Made by a program: the position numbers and the translations under genes. Below, in pieces: positions 16,457 to 25,341 of a stretch of DNA of 64,000 nucleotides. The notes beneath the pieces are model-generated. The model worked only from the letters and a program-made list of their open reading frames with translations. It was not told the origin of the DNA and ran no database searches. Within the stretch, counting starts at the first letter, position 1; each line of letters starts with the position of its first letter. The stretch comes from Candidatus Methylobacter favarea. GTDB lineage: Bacteria > Pseudomonadota > Gammaproteobacteria > Methylococcales > Methylomonadaceae. Location of the stretch: NCBI RefSeq assembly GCF_902806695.1, contig NZ_CADCXN010000001.1, positions 157,923 through 221,922 of the forward strand, in the 5' to 3' direction.

Positions 16457-16998
16457 CTGCTGGTGTTCTCGTTTGAAGTTGATTTATGGAAAGGGATATC
16501 CCGGCTACAATTTAGCCAAATTTACCGATTTCATATAGCCGCGCCATGTTATTAGCGCCTCGCCTTGTCTTGATTATCTTATTGCTATTTAATTGCAAAT
16601 ATAATCCCTTTTCCATTTTCCGGATAAACAATTTCAAAACTTTTCAGACTATTGGGAGCCTAAGCAAATCCCATCTGAATAAACGCAGCAGAAATCACTT
16701 TATCGGATTTAAGATACTAAAGTTAAATCTCACTAAATATTCATCCTGCCGGTTCAGAAGGCAAGCACATTCCATGCCTATTTATCTAAGGCTATAAGCT
16801 TATGTACGTCACCGTACGGACAGCCAGTGACCCTGCCTTTAAATTTATGTCTAATGGAGTTAATTGAAGATTTTAAATTAAATAAAGTCCAAACACCCAG
16901 GGTTATGTAATAACTTTTATATTTCTGGCTTATTCCAAAGGAAAATTTTATGGATTTGCGGGATTTTGTCTACCACAACTGATATTTAGGAGAACACC
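16457..16998. other. AT-rich divergent intergenic region
   Basis: A 540-bp stretch between trxC (leftward) and the glycosyltransferase fusion (rightward) that should hold both promoters. No protein-coding frame is convincing; the one at 16546-16797 lacks a ribosome site and a protein-like sequence. No RNA gene, operator or sigma-54 site could be identified by eye. Confidence 0.45.
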
Positions 16999-19722
16999 AT
17001 GCAGCCGATAATTGTTTTTTCTCATCTCCGCTGGAATTTTGTCTTTCAGCGCCCTCAGCATTTACTTACCCGTCTGGCCGCCGATCATCGGATTTTTTTT
17101 ATTGAAGAACCTGTAGAAAGTAATGCATCCAGCGCTTTTATGGAAATCAATTACCCGGCTCCCAATATCAGCGTATATCGTCCCCATACCCCGGTCAGCA
17201 CTCCTGGTTTCAATGATGATCAGCTAACTTATCTATATCCGCTCATTAATAAGCTGGTAAAGAATGAGCAGCTTGATGATTATGTGGTCTGGTTCTATAC
17301 CCCTATGGCGCTGCCATTGGTTCAAAGGCTTTCTCCAAAAGCTATTATCTATGATTGCATGGATGAACTATCAATGTTTCATAATGCGCCACGTCAATTA
17401 GTCCAGCGGGAAACTGCGCTTATAAAATGCGCTGATCTGGTTTTTACAGGCGGTCCCAGTCTTTATGCCGCTAAAAAAGATCGGCATCCCGATGTACATT
17501 GTTTTTCCAGCAGTGTGGATGCCGAGCACTTTGCCAAAGCGCTGGACCGCTCCATTGAAGCGCCCGAGCAAGACCATCTGCCGGGTTATCGAGTGGGGTA
17601 CTTTGGGGTCATTGATGAACGGCTTGACCTGGGCTTGATTGACAGTCTGGCGCGCCGGCATCCTGAGTGGCAGATTATTATGGTGGGGCCTGTGGTAAAA
17701 ATTAATCCTGATCAATTACCCCGCCTGGCAAATATCCATTATTTTGGTCAGAAATCGTATGATGAACTGCCGGGCTTCCTGGCCGGCTGGGATATTTGTC
17801 TTTTGCCATTTGCTCGTAATAATGCAACCCGCTTTATCAGCCCGACAAAAACCCTGGAATATATGGCCGCGGAAAAGCCCATAGTCAGCACTCCCATTAC
17901 CGATGTAGCCGAACTGTATAGTGATATTGTCTATCTTGGCGACACCCATGATGAATTTATCGAGGCCTGTGAGACGGCATTTAAAGCCAGCGCAGCGGAA
18001 AAAACGCGTCGCATCAGGGAAATGCGCAAAGTATTGTCAAAAACTTCCTGGGATAGCACAGCTGCAGCCATCAAAGCCTTGATTGCCGATGCCGTACAGC
18101 GCAATATCAGCAAAGGAGAAGTTCCGGTTTCTGAACGCTGGACTCTCTCGCAAGGCCAACAGCCTCCCGCCAGCATACAGATAGGTAAAGCGGACAGCGT
18201 GGCTTTGAACCAATTGCCAAATGTAATAATCGGCGCCGGTCCGACCGGATTATCGGCCGCCTATCATCTGGGCCCGAATTCTCTATTGCTGGAGCAAAAC
18301 AGTACCGTAGGCGGATGGTGCCGCTCCATTAATGATAAGGGTTTTACCTTCGACTACGCGGGCCATATCATGTTTTCCAATGATGACTATGTGCAAGCGC
18401 TTTATCATAAACTTTTAGGCGATAATATCCATTGGCAGAACCGCGAAGCCTGGGTATACAGTAAAAATGTCTATACGCGCTATCCGTTTCAAGGAGCGCT
18501 CTATGGCTTGCCGCCAAAAGTAATCAAAGAATGTATAGTAGGCGCTATCGAGGCCCGTTTTGGCGATTTAAAAGCCAGTCCTGCTGCCGCGCCTGCAAAA
18601 GCAATATCCAGCAATACTACGGCTTGTAAATCTGATTCCGCAATAACGGATTGTTGCGCCGACGGCATGAGCGAAGCTACCGCGCCGCTGGGCGTAGTGG
18701 TTCCGTTTGGCGCGAAAGCTGCCGAGCCGCGCAATTTTGAGGAATTCATCTACCAGGTTTGGGGGGCAGGCATAGCCAGGCACTTTGCCATTCCTTATAA
18801 TCGGAAAATATGGGCAGTGCCCCTGAATGAAATGGAAACTTCCTGGCTGGGGGGCCGCGTGCCGCTACCCGACCTGGAGGATATGATTGAGGGCGCCCTG
18901 TCTCCGGTTCCCAAGCCGATGGGCCCCAATGCGCGCTTTGGCTATCCCTTGAAAGGCGGGTTTCAGGCGCTGATGGACGGCTTTCTGCCGCATTTGGAAG
19001 GTAAGCTGGAATTCAATGCCAGCGTCATGAACGTTTCTCCCAAGCGGCGCCTGTTGACTCTGGCTGATGGCCGCCATATAAAATACAAGACGTTGATATC
19101 GACAATGCCGTTGCCAAAGCTGGTTGAACTGATCGGGGATGAAGCACCACGCCAGGTACAAAAAGCCGCCAAAAGCTTGCGCCATACCTCAGTCCGGTGC
19201 GTTAATATTGGCGTTGGCCGCGAAAAATTTACCGATAAGCACTGGATTTATTATCCGGAAGATTCCGTATTCCACCGTATCTTTGTCCAGGGCAACGCCA
19301 GTCCTTATTGTAATCCGCCCGGCGGTTTCGGTTTTACTTGCGAAATAAGTTATTCTCCCCTGAAGCCGTTGCCGTGTGAAGGGGAAGAACTGATACGTCT
19401 TTGCATTAACGACGCCATTAAAGTCGGTTTTATCAATCGGGATGATGAAATCATCACGACCAGCGAAGTCGATATGCCCTATGCTTATGTGGTTTATGAT
19501 CATGCGCGGGCGAAAAATGTTGAAACTATCCGTTCTTGGCTGCTGCAAAGCGATATTATTCTTTCCGGACGCTACAGTGAATGGGAATACTATAATTCCG
19601 ATCATGCTTTTCTTGCCGGCAAAAAAGCAGCGGAAACGGTGCGTAAAACCGAACAGAAATTCAGAACAAGCAGGCTTTCTGCTTCAGCAGAAGTAAAAGG
19701 AAGTCAACAGGTGAATTTATAG
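16999..19722 (+). CDS. Glycosyltransferase / UDP-galactopyranose mutase-like flavoprotein fusion
   Basis: A 907-residue two-domain protein. Residues 1 to about 375 are a GT-B glycosyltransferase of the type beginning IVFSHLRWNFVFQRPQHLLT, with a donor-site region FISPTKTLEYMAAEKPIVST. Residues about 405-895 are an FAD-dependent oxidoreductase like UDP-galactopyranose mutase or protoporphyrinogen oxidase: dinucleotide motif VIIGAGPTGLSAAYHL (about 409-424), then YAGHIMFS and IWAVPLNEMETSWLGG. Inside the flavoprotein half a low-complexity Ala/Ser/Cys-rich insert (about residues 523-578) interrupts the fold. A fused enzyme could make and transfer an unusual sugar in EPS or O-antigen assembly. 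The ribosome site AGGAGAACACC supports the start. It is followed by a strong hairpin terminator, so it is probably a single-gene transcript. Confidence 0.82.
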   Translation: MQPIIVFSHLRWNFVFQRPQHLLTRLAADHRIFFIEEPVESNASSAFMEINYPAPNISVYRPHTPVSTPGFNDDQLTYLYPLINKLVKNEQLDDYVVWFYTPMALPLVQRLSPKAIIYDCMDELSMFHNAPRQLVQRETALIKCADLVFTGGPSLYAAKKDRHPDVHCFSSSVDAEHFAKALDRSIEAPEQDHLPGYRVGYFGVIDERLDLGLIDSLARRHPEWQIIMVGPVVKINPDQLPRLANIHYFGQKSYDELPGFLAGWDICLLPFARNNATRFISPTKTLEYMAAEKPIVSTPITDVAELYSDIVYLGDTHDEFIEACETAFKASAAEKTRRIREMRKVLSKTSWDSTAAAIKALIADAVQRNISKGEVPVSERWTLSQGQQPPASIQIGKADSVALNQLPNVIIGAGPTGLSAAYHLGPNSLLLEQNSTVGGWCRSINDKGFTFDYAGHIMFSNDDYVQALYHKLLGDNIHWQNREAWVYSKNVYTRYPFQGALYGLPPKVIKECIVGAIEARFGDLKASPAAAPAKAISSNTTACKSDSAITDCCADGMSEATAPLGVVVPFGAKAAEPRNFEEFIYQVWGAGIARHFAIPYNRKIWAVPLNEMETSWLGGRVPLPDLEDMIEGALSPVPKPMGPNARFGYPLKGGFQALMDGFLPHLEGKLEFNASVMNVSPKRRLLTLADGRHIKYKTLISTMPLPKLVELIGDEAPRQVQKAAKSLRHTSVRCVNIGVGREKFTDKHWIYYPEDSVFHRIFVQGNASPYCNPPGGFGFTCEISYSPLKPLPCEGEELIRLCINDAIKVGFINRDDEIITTSEVDMPYAYVVYDHARAKNVETIRSWLLQSDIILSGRYSEWEYYNSDHAFLAGKKAAETVRKTEQKFRTSRLSASAEVKGSQQVNL

Positions 19723-19737
19723 ATTTTCAGATAATTG

Positions 19738-19780
19738 ATACGGCGGCCAATAGAAGCCGCCGTATGCCACCTGTTTTTTT
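19738..19780 (+). terminator. Rho-independent terminator of the fusion gene
   Basis: A perfect 10-bp stem ATACGGCGGC / GCCGCCGTAT (19738-19747 and 19756-19765) with an 8-nt loop is followed after 8 nt by seven T residues (19774-19780). It lies 16 bp beyond the stop codon. The T-tract is slightly distant, but the stem is strong. Confidence 0.75.
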
Positions 19781-19964
19781 AATTATTGAACCGGCACAAT
19801 TCAGTCTTTTCCTCTGGATTCAGAAGTGACTTGAGTTCATGTCTGACCATGTTAGAGAAGAAAACCGACTAATGCGACTTTTTAGGAGAGTCGGTAGAGA
19901 ATACGCGTGATGCCGGCGAGGCAAGTGGCGTCTCGTATCAGATAATGAAGCAAGCTTGCCGGCT

Positions 19965-21158
19965 CTAAAGCGATACTCCTTTTTTCCGGGAGGAAGAGCG
20001 GGTTAACAAACTGGAAACACTGCCGCGGCCTGCAACTCCGTAATTGTTTTTAAGACCGCAAATCAGTTGCGCTACGCTATCGACACTGGCTGACAATGAA
20101 AACTGTCGCTCTACGCGTTGCCGTGCAGCTTGTCCCATGCTGTCTTTTAACTCGGGCGTGGCTAACAGGGTGATTGCAAAATGCGCAAGGGCTTCAATAT
20201 CTCCAGTCTTGGCGAGAAAGCCGCTCATTGCGCTTTCAATAATCTCTGCTACGCCGCCGACATCCATAGCCACAATCGGTATGCCTGACGCCATTGCTTC
20301 AAGCACCACAAGCGGCATGCCCTCGCTGCGTGAGGAGGAGACAAGGATATCGAACTCTGGATAAATATTCTGCATATCTTCCAATATTCCCGTCATATGA
20401 ATACAGTCCTCCAGGTTAGACTGGCTTATTATTTGCCTGATTTCATCCTCCATTGGGCCCTCACCCACCATCAGAAAATGAGTATCCGGTAAAGTCTTAT
20501 GTATTAACTCTGCCGCGCGAGCAAACCGGTCGGGGCCTTTTTCCACAGCCAGACGCCCAACAAATCCCACCAGCAGCGCCGTTTCCGGAATATTGTGTAG
20601 AGCACGGAATTCAGCGTTCCGTGGGCGCGGAGAAAATATTTTAGTATCGACGCCGTTAGCAATCAGGCTCAAGCGTTCAGCGGGGATTCCTATGGTCAGT
20701 GCCTGCATATAGGCAGACTGGCTGACTACAGTAAGGTGAGTGCCCGTTAATTGGCTTATTTCAACCTCAATCGAAGGTACAAACATGCCATGCACGGTAG
20801 CCATTCCCGGCACTTGGCTGAGCTGACTGCAAAGCCCGGCTAATACATGCGCGTTAGGAAGATGGGCATGCACCACATCAATGGCTTTGAAATTAATCAA
20901 TTGCGTAGTAAATTGAATAGATTGCCATAATGGATCTTCATGAATTGGAGTAATAAATACCTCGCAACCGGCCTCTCTTAGCTGTCTGGTAAAACGGCTT
21001 TCGTAGGGACAAATACAAATCACGGTAAAATGACTGCGCGGCAATCCTGAAATCAGACGCAAAACGTACATTTCCATACCGCCGATAATTCCGTTACCTA
21101 TGATTTCAAGGACGCGAATCGGGCGTTCTGAAATAATTTCTTTCGTTGTGGCATGCAT
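19965..21158 (-). CDS. Glycosyltransferase family 4 protein
   Basis: A roughly 397-residue GT-B enzyme. The N-terminal acceptor domain begins VLEIIGNGIIGGMEMYVLRL, with a VVHAHLPNAH motif. The C-terminal donor domain has GFVGRLAVEKGPDRFARAAE and the EX7E-type stretch SSSRSEGMPLVVLEAMASGI. It should add a sugar from a nucleotide-activated donor to a lipid- or glycan-linked acceptor at the cytoplasmic face. An in-frame extension reaches 21194, and an ATG at 21164 overlaps the upstream stop. The ATG at 21158 is best placed relative to GGGGAG (21165-21170). It is co-transcribed with the amidohydrolase, and no other glycan genes follow leftward-transcribed. Confidence 0.86.
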   Translation of the reverse strand: MHATTKEIISERPIRVLEIIGNGIIGGMEMYVLRLISGLPRSHFTVICICPYESRFTRQLREAGCEVFITPIHEDPLWQSIQFTTQLINFKAIDVVHAHLPNAHVLAGLCSQLSQVPGMATVHGMFVPSIEVEISQLTGTHLTVVSQSAYMQALTIGIPAERLSLIANGVDTKIFSPRPRNAEFRALHNIPETALLVGFVGRLAVEKGPDRFARAAELIHKTLPDTHFLMVGEGPMEDEIRQIISQSNLEDCIHMTGILEDMQNIYPEFDILVSSSRSEGMPLVVLEAMASGIPIVAMDVGGVAEIIESAMSGFLAKTGDIEALAHFAITLLATPELKDSMGQAARQRVERQFSLSASVDSVAQLICGLKNNYGVAGRGSVSSLLTRSSSRKKGVSL

Positions 21159-21160
21159 TT

Positions 21161-21982
21161 TCATCTCCCCTGACTGGCCTGAAGTCCGAGCCATGCGGCG
21201 GCAGTGCCGCCCATGATGCGCTCGCGATCATTTTTGCTGACGTTAAGTTGATCAAACAGTGCTTTCATTTCCGTAATTTTCTCGCTGATATGGTCGCCGC
21301 TGCAGGGTAAAAAGCGATCGCTGCCGAACTGCAATAACCCAGGCCCCAAAACAGCGAGCGCTTTTTCAAGTACCTCAAGCCGGTAGATCGGCGGCGCTCC
21401 AAAAGATAAGTCGAAGCGAAATTGACACGCATCAGGCGGTATTCCGTTTATAAGATCGATCAATCCCATGGCAATAGCCTCATCGCACCATGGCCAGCCT
21501 AGATGGGCCAGCGTTACTTTCAAACCCGGATGATCACGCACAGCTTCAAAAAACGTGGGCCGGCAAAATCGCCCTGAACGGCCGTCTATAAAGATTCCGC
21601 TGTGAAACAGTATCGGAATATCCAGCATTCGGGCCCGCTCGTATAATCGATGAGCGCAGTCATCGTAAGGATTCCAGCCCGTGGGCACTGTCTTTAAACC
21701 CTGCAGGCCCAAATCGCTGATTGCCTGTTCAAGATCATCGGCGGCATTGGCCAAGGCCGGATTTATCACTGCCAGTCCGATAAGTCGATCCTGATGGCCG
21801 GCAATCAAAGCGGCCAGATAAGCATTAGCATCATGCAGTGATTCAGCATTGTGAATAGAATAGGGGGAGTTAAGAAAAGGCGCCAGCAATACGGCGACAT
21901 CAATGCCTGCATCATCAAGACTATGCAATACATCGGCCGTTTTTTCAGAACCCGAGCAATGTAGATGAGCATCAATAATCAT
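21161..21982 (-). CDS. Amidohydrolase family protein (TIM-barrel metal hydrolase)
   Basis: A 273-residue protein of the amidohydrolase 2 family (relatives of ACMS decarboxylase and other metal-dependent hydrolases or decarboxylases). The N-terminal metal motif is MIIDAHLHCS, the central histidine region is ILFHSGIFIDGRSG, a second is VTLAHLGWPWCDEA, and the terminal Asp is in LQFGSDRFLP. The frame extends 15 codons upstream to 22027, but family members begin directly at the IDAHLH strand, so the ATG at 21982 is preferred despite a weak ribosome site. It lies directly upstream of the glycosyltransferase with an overlap or near-overlap. The substrate is unknown; a sugar-linked one is suggested by the pairing. 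Confidence 0.8.
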   Translation of the reverse strand: MIIDAHLHCSGSEKTADVLHSLDDAGIDVAVLLAPFLNSPYSIHNAESLHDANAYLAALIAGHQDRLIGLAVINPALANAADDLEQAISDLGLQGLKTVPTGWNPYDDCAHRLYERARMLDIPILFHSGIFIDGRSGRFCRPTFFEAVRDHPGLKVTLAHLGWPWCDEAIAMGLIDLINGIPPDACQFRFDLSFGAPPIYRLEVLEKALAVLGPGLLQFGSDRFLPCSGDHISEKITEMKALFDQLNVSKNDRERIMGGTAAAWLGLQASQGR

Positions 21983-22515
21983 TGGACTACGCTTGGTAAG
22001 GATAAATCTGATAATCAGCAGACGCAAAGCGCTTCTTCAGGCGTCTTATAGCCATGATCCCGCCTGATAACTGCCGATCCTGATTATTTTATTGACGCAG
22101 CTGCCGAGTATTCGCCCTCCAATTAGCTCGCCTGTAAAATTAATTATTGCGTACTCCATTGCCCTGCCAAAGCTTGACTTTCAATTTTCCCATTTAGCAA
22201 ACAATCTTTCCAAATTGCTGCCGTGACTCTATATTCTTAAATAGCTACAGGTAATAAAAATAAAACAAATAGAAAAGCAGGTCAGTACGGTAGCGCACAT
22301 AAAAAGAACTGATTATCTTCTGTCAGCGACTTTAAAATAGCCACAGCTGTCCTGCTCAAAGACAGGCCCTAATAAAGAAGGCTACAAGAACATTTATTTG
22401 CCGAAACCGGTTTCCATGCAGCTGTGCATTATATAAAGCAGGAGCGAAAAGACTACCAGGCCGGTCCTGGCCTGAGGCTTCGATCTTTGCAGACCGGCAG
22501 TTTAATTCGATGCAT
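21983..22515. other. Intergenic region, no gene recognised
   Basis: About 530 bp between queC (3' end) and the amidohydrolase (5' end), both leftward. It should contain the promoter of the amidohydrolase-glycosyltransferase pair. No coding frame, hairpin with T-tract or RNA gene is evident. Confidence 0.45.
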
Positions 22516-23199
22516 TTACCCCGAACCCATTTGATATCGTGTAGGATCAGGAATTCCAGCGTGCGCAAAACCGCTTTTTCTTAGCCGGCAGGCGTCACAG
22601 CCGCCACAGGCTCTGCCCTTTTCATCGGCCGCATAGCAGGAAACGGTGCGTTTATACTCCACACCTAATTCAACGCCCCGCTTGATGATTTCCGCCTTGC
22701 TTAAAGCAATCAATGGCGTGTGTATAAGGAAGCGCTCACCTTCTACACCCGCTTTAGTGGCAAGATTCGCTAATTGCTGAAACGCTCTGATAAATTCCGG
22801 TCTGCAGTCCGGATATCCGGAATAATCAACGGCGTTCACGCCAATAAAAATGTCGCGCAGATTTAGAACTTCCGCCCACCCCAAGGCACAGGCCAGGAAG
22901 ATCGTGTTTCTTGCCGGCACATAAGTTACCGGTATGCCTTCTTGAGGTGTTTCAGGCACTGCAATGTGCGTATCGGTCAAAGCAGAACCGCCAATCGAGC
23001 CCAGACCGAGCTTGATAATTTTATGATCTTCGACCTGATAATCTGAAGCTATTTGTGTTGCCGCGATAAGCTCGGCATTATGTCTCTGGCCGTAATCAAA
23101 GCTTAATGCATAACAGAGAAATCCCTGCTTTTTGGCTATAGCAAGTACAGTGATTGAATCTAGGCCGCCTGACAAAAGGACGATGGCTTTTTTTTGCAT
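22516..23199 (-). CDS. queC: 7-cyano-7-deazaguanine synthase
   Basis: A 227-residue ATP-dependent enzyme that converts 7-carboxy-7-deazaguanine to preQ0 in queuosine biosynthesis. The PP-loop is SGGLDS at residues 10-15. The four zinc cysteines are in [20 protein letters not shown] near the C-terminus. It lies 6 bp downstream of queE and is the last gene of the long tol-pal-queE-queC block. Length is normal for the family. Confidence 0.95.
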   Translation of the reverse strand: MQKKAIVLLSGGLDSITVLAIAKKQGFLCYALSFDYGQRHNAELIAATQIASDYQVEDHKIIKLGLGSIGGSALTDTHIAVPETPQEGIPVTYVPARNTIFLACALGWAEVLNLRDIFIGVNAVDYSGYPDCRPEFIRAFQQLANLATKAGVEGERFLIHTPLIALSKAEIIKRGVELGVEYKRTVSCYAADEKGRACGGCDACRLRKSGFAHAGIPDPTRYQMGSG

Positions 23200-23205
23200 G
23201 CTGTT

Positions 23206-23847
23206 TTACTTACCTTGAGCATTATCCCAAAGTATTTTGTGCAGTTGAATCTGGAAACGGACAGGTAATCTGTCGTGAAGAATTTTGTCTGCAAGCTGTG
23301 CGGGATCCTGCTGCCCCATCACAGGAGAAAACAGTACCTGGCAACGGCTCGGTAGATCGTATTCGGTCAAAGCGGTTTTTGACCATTCATAATCTTCATC
23401 ATTGCCTATGACGAACTTAACCTGATCCGCCGGGACAAGATACTCTATGTTTTTATAGAGATTTTTGCTGGATTCACCTGAACTTGGGGTTTTAATATCC
23501 ATCACTTTGACGACGCGCGAATCAACAGGAGACACATCGATTGCGCCGCTGGTTTCAAGTGCAACAAAATAGCCTTTATCGAGCAACTTTATCATTAACT
23601 CAAGGCAACACCGCTGCGCCAGAGGCTCGCCGCCGGTTACGGTAATATACCGGGTGCTGTATTGTTCAACCTCGGCGATGATTTCATCGATTTCCATTTT
23701 TTTACCGCCGCTAAAAGCATAGGCTGTATCACAATAAACGCATCGTAATGGACAACCGGTAAGGCGTATAAATGCCGTGGGCAGGCCGACAGTATTGGAC
23801 TCACCCTGCAAGGAGTAAAAGATTTCTGTTATGCGCAGCAAACTCAC
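23206..23847 (-). CDS. queE: 7-carboxy-7-deazaguanine synthase
   Basis: A 213-residue radical-SAM enzyme that converts 6-carboxy-tetrahydropterin to 7-carboxy-7-deazaguanine. The iron-sulfur cluster motif CPLRCVYC (CxxxCxxC) is at about residues 32-39, preceded by FYSLQGESNTVG. TVTGGEPLAQ is the SAM-binding GGE motif. It sits between cpoB (2-bp gap) and queC (6-bp gap), so the three are co-transcribed. Neither queD nor queF is in the window. Confidence 0.95.
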   Translation of the reverse strand: MSLLRITEIFYSLQGESNTVGLPTAFIRLTGCPLRCVYCDTAYAFSGGKKMEIDEIIAEVEQYSTRYITVTGGEPLAQRCCLELMIKLLDKGYFVALETSGAIDVSPVDSRVVKVMDIKTPSSGESSKNLYKNIEYLVPADQVKFVIGNDEDYEWSKTALTEYDLPSRCQVLFSPVMGQQDPAQLADKILHDRLPVRFQIQLHKILWDNAQGK

Positions 23848-23849
23848 GC

Positions 23850-24716
23850 TCAGGGTTTAAGATCATCGATTAAAAGTAATTTTCTTGATGCCAGATGCGC
23901 TGCCGATGAGCCGGGAAATTCCACCGTAACGCGAGTCAAGTATTCTTTGGCTCTTGCCCAGTTTTTTAAGTCATACTCAATATATCCCAGTTTTAATAAT
24001 GCATCCGGTACTTTTGCGCTGCCGGGATAATTTTCAACGACTTTTGTGAAGGCGCTGCGCGCAGAATCAATATTCTGATTTACTCTATACGCTTCGCCCA
24101 ACCAGTATTGAGCGTTATTTGCATACTGACCAGCCGGATATTTAACCAACAGAGCATTGAACTCTGTTATAGACTGATTGGTATGCCCATTTCTCAGCGC
24201 ATCATAAGCCTGTTGATATGCCTGCTTTTCACTCTCGGTAGCTTGCGCAGCCTCCGGTTCCGCTGGCGGTGCTGCCTGCTTATTCGCCGGAGCGGGCGCC
24301 GGAACCGCAACAGGGACGGGAACTGTTACCTGCTTTTTGATTTCTTTGGCCTCGGTCTCTGCCGGCTGTACTTGCTCTTGCGGAGCTCCGGCCACGGGCT
24401 GATCAGTACCGTTTTTGCTTTCTATAACTTGAAGCCGCTCATCAAAATCAGAGTACATGGTATTTTGGCGCTTTTTTAATTCGCTAATCTGGTAGGCCTG
24501 CTCTTCCACCTTACCGGTAAGCTGCTGCATTTCAGCCTGCAATTGCTCCAGGCGGCCCATGATTTCATATAGCGTATTGGCCGATGGCGCAGGCGATCTG
24601 GCCGGCCTGGCGGTGCCGGCAGGATATACTGAAGTGTCAACCACGGGCGGTAACGGCAAGGGCTCTGCACAGGCCGTGCTGCAGGCGCATAACACCATGA
24701 AAAAGCGCGCTTTCAT
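23850..24716 (-). CDS. cpoB: Tol-Pal system protein CpoB (YbgF)
   Basis: A 288-residue periplasmic protein. A signal peptide covers about residues 1-17 (ends ACSTACA). An N-terminal coiled coil (about 45-90, LEQLQAEMQQLTGKVEEQAY) drives trimerisation. A proline/alanine-rich linker follows (about 105-160). The C-terminal TPR repeats start at YQQAYDALRNGHTNQSITEF and continue to the end. CpoB coordinates peptidoglycan synthesis with outer-membrane constriction through TolA. It directly abuts pal, with no gap between the stop codon and this start. The long charged linker is somewhat larger than in E. coli. Confidence 0.92.
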   Translation of the reverse strand: MKARFFMVLCACSTACAEPLPLPPVVDTSVYPAGTARPARSPAPSANTLYEIMGRLEQLQAEMQQLTGKVEEQAYQISELKKRQNTMYSDFDERLQVIESKNGTDQPVAGAPQEQVQPAETEAKEIKKQVTVPVPVAVPAPAPANKQAAPPAEPEAAQATESEKQAYQQAYDALRNGHTNQSITEFNALLVKYPAGQYANNAQYWLGEAYRVNQNIDSARSAFTKVVENYPGSAKVPDALLKLGYIEYDLKNWARAKEYLTRVTVEFPGSSAAHLASRKLLLIDDLKP

Positions 24717-25286
24717 TTATTTATATACCATTTCAACGCGGCGATTCAGTTCCCATGAGGATTCATCGTGCCCAAACGACGCAGGCTTTTCTTCGCCATA
24801 ACTAACAATTTCCAGCTGACCGTCGGAAACGCCTTGAACTTTCATCATACTGGCCACTGATTTGGCCCGTTGCTCGCCCAATGCAATATTGTATTCGCGA
24901 GAACCCCGCTCATCGCCATGGCCTTCAAGCACCATGCGATAGCCCGGGTTGGCAGCGAGGTATTGGGAGTGAGCAGTAATGACCGGAACAAAATCCTGCT
25001 GAACCTGACTGCTATCCAGCATGAAGTAAATGGTCTGTTTTGACAGCGGATTATTTGGATCACTGAATTCCTGACCCGTGCCTGCTCCACTGCGTCCTGA
25101 ACCATTCATTTCCGAACCGGATAAGCCTGAACCATCATTTACTCCACCGGTCGAGGCATCATTGATGCCGCCTTGAGCATTCTGGGTTCCATCCGTGAGA
25201 CTTGCATCCTTTTCCTCTGTTTCGCTGCAAGCCGTCAAGAGTGTTAGACTTATGGCCAAAGCCCATACTGTTTTATTCAATTTCAT
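24717..25286 (-). CDS. pal: Peptidoglycan-associated lipoprotein
   Basis: A 189-residue outer-membrane lipoprotein. The signal peptide ends in the lipobox LLTAC, so Cys is lipidated after cleavage. A Gly/Ser/Asn-rich linker (about 25-75) precedes the OmpA-like peptidoglycan-binding domain, with EGHGDERGSREYNIALGEQR containing the diaminopimelate-binding Asp and Arg. It tethers the outer membrane to peptidoglycan and binds TolB. A TTG four codons upstream also opens the frame; the ATG at 25286 (MKLNKTVWAL) is chosen because it begins a normal signal peptide. The glycine-rich linker is longer than in E. coli Pal. Confidence 0.93.
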   Translation of the reverse strand: MKLNKTVWALAISLTLLTACSETEEKDASLTDGTQNAQGGINDASTGGVNDGSGLSGSEMNGSGRSGAGTGQEFSDPNNPLSKQTIYFMLDSSQVQQDFVPVITAHSQYLAANPGYRMVLEGHGDERGSREYNIALGEQRAKSVASMMKVQGVSDGQLEIVSYGEEKPASFGHDESSWELNRRVEMVYK

Positions 25287-25341
25287 CTTTAATCCCAAAA
25301 ATAGTTAAACATTTATAAAAATACGTTTACTGCCCACAGCA

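Noticed and set aside
16546..16797. 83-residue plus-strand frame after trxC
   Set aside because: No ribosome site, composition typical of translated AT-rich intergenic DNA, no recognisable domain.
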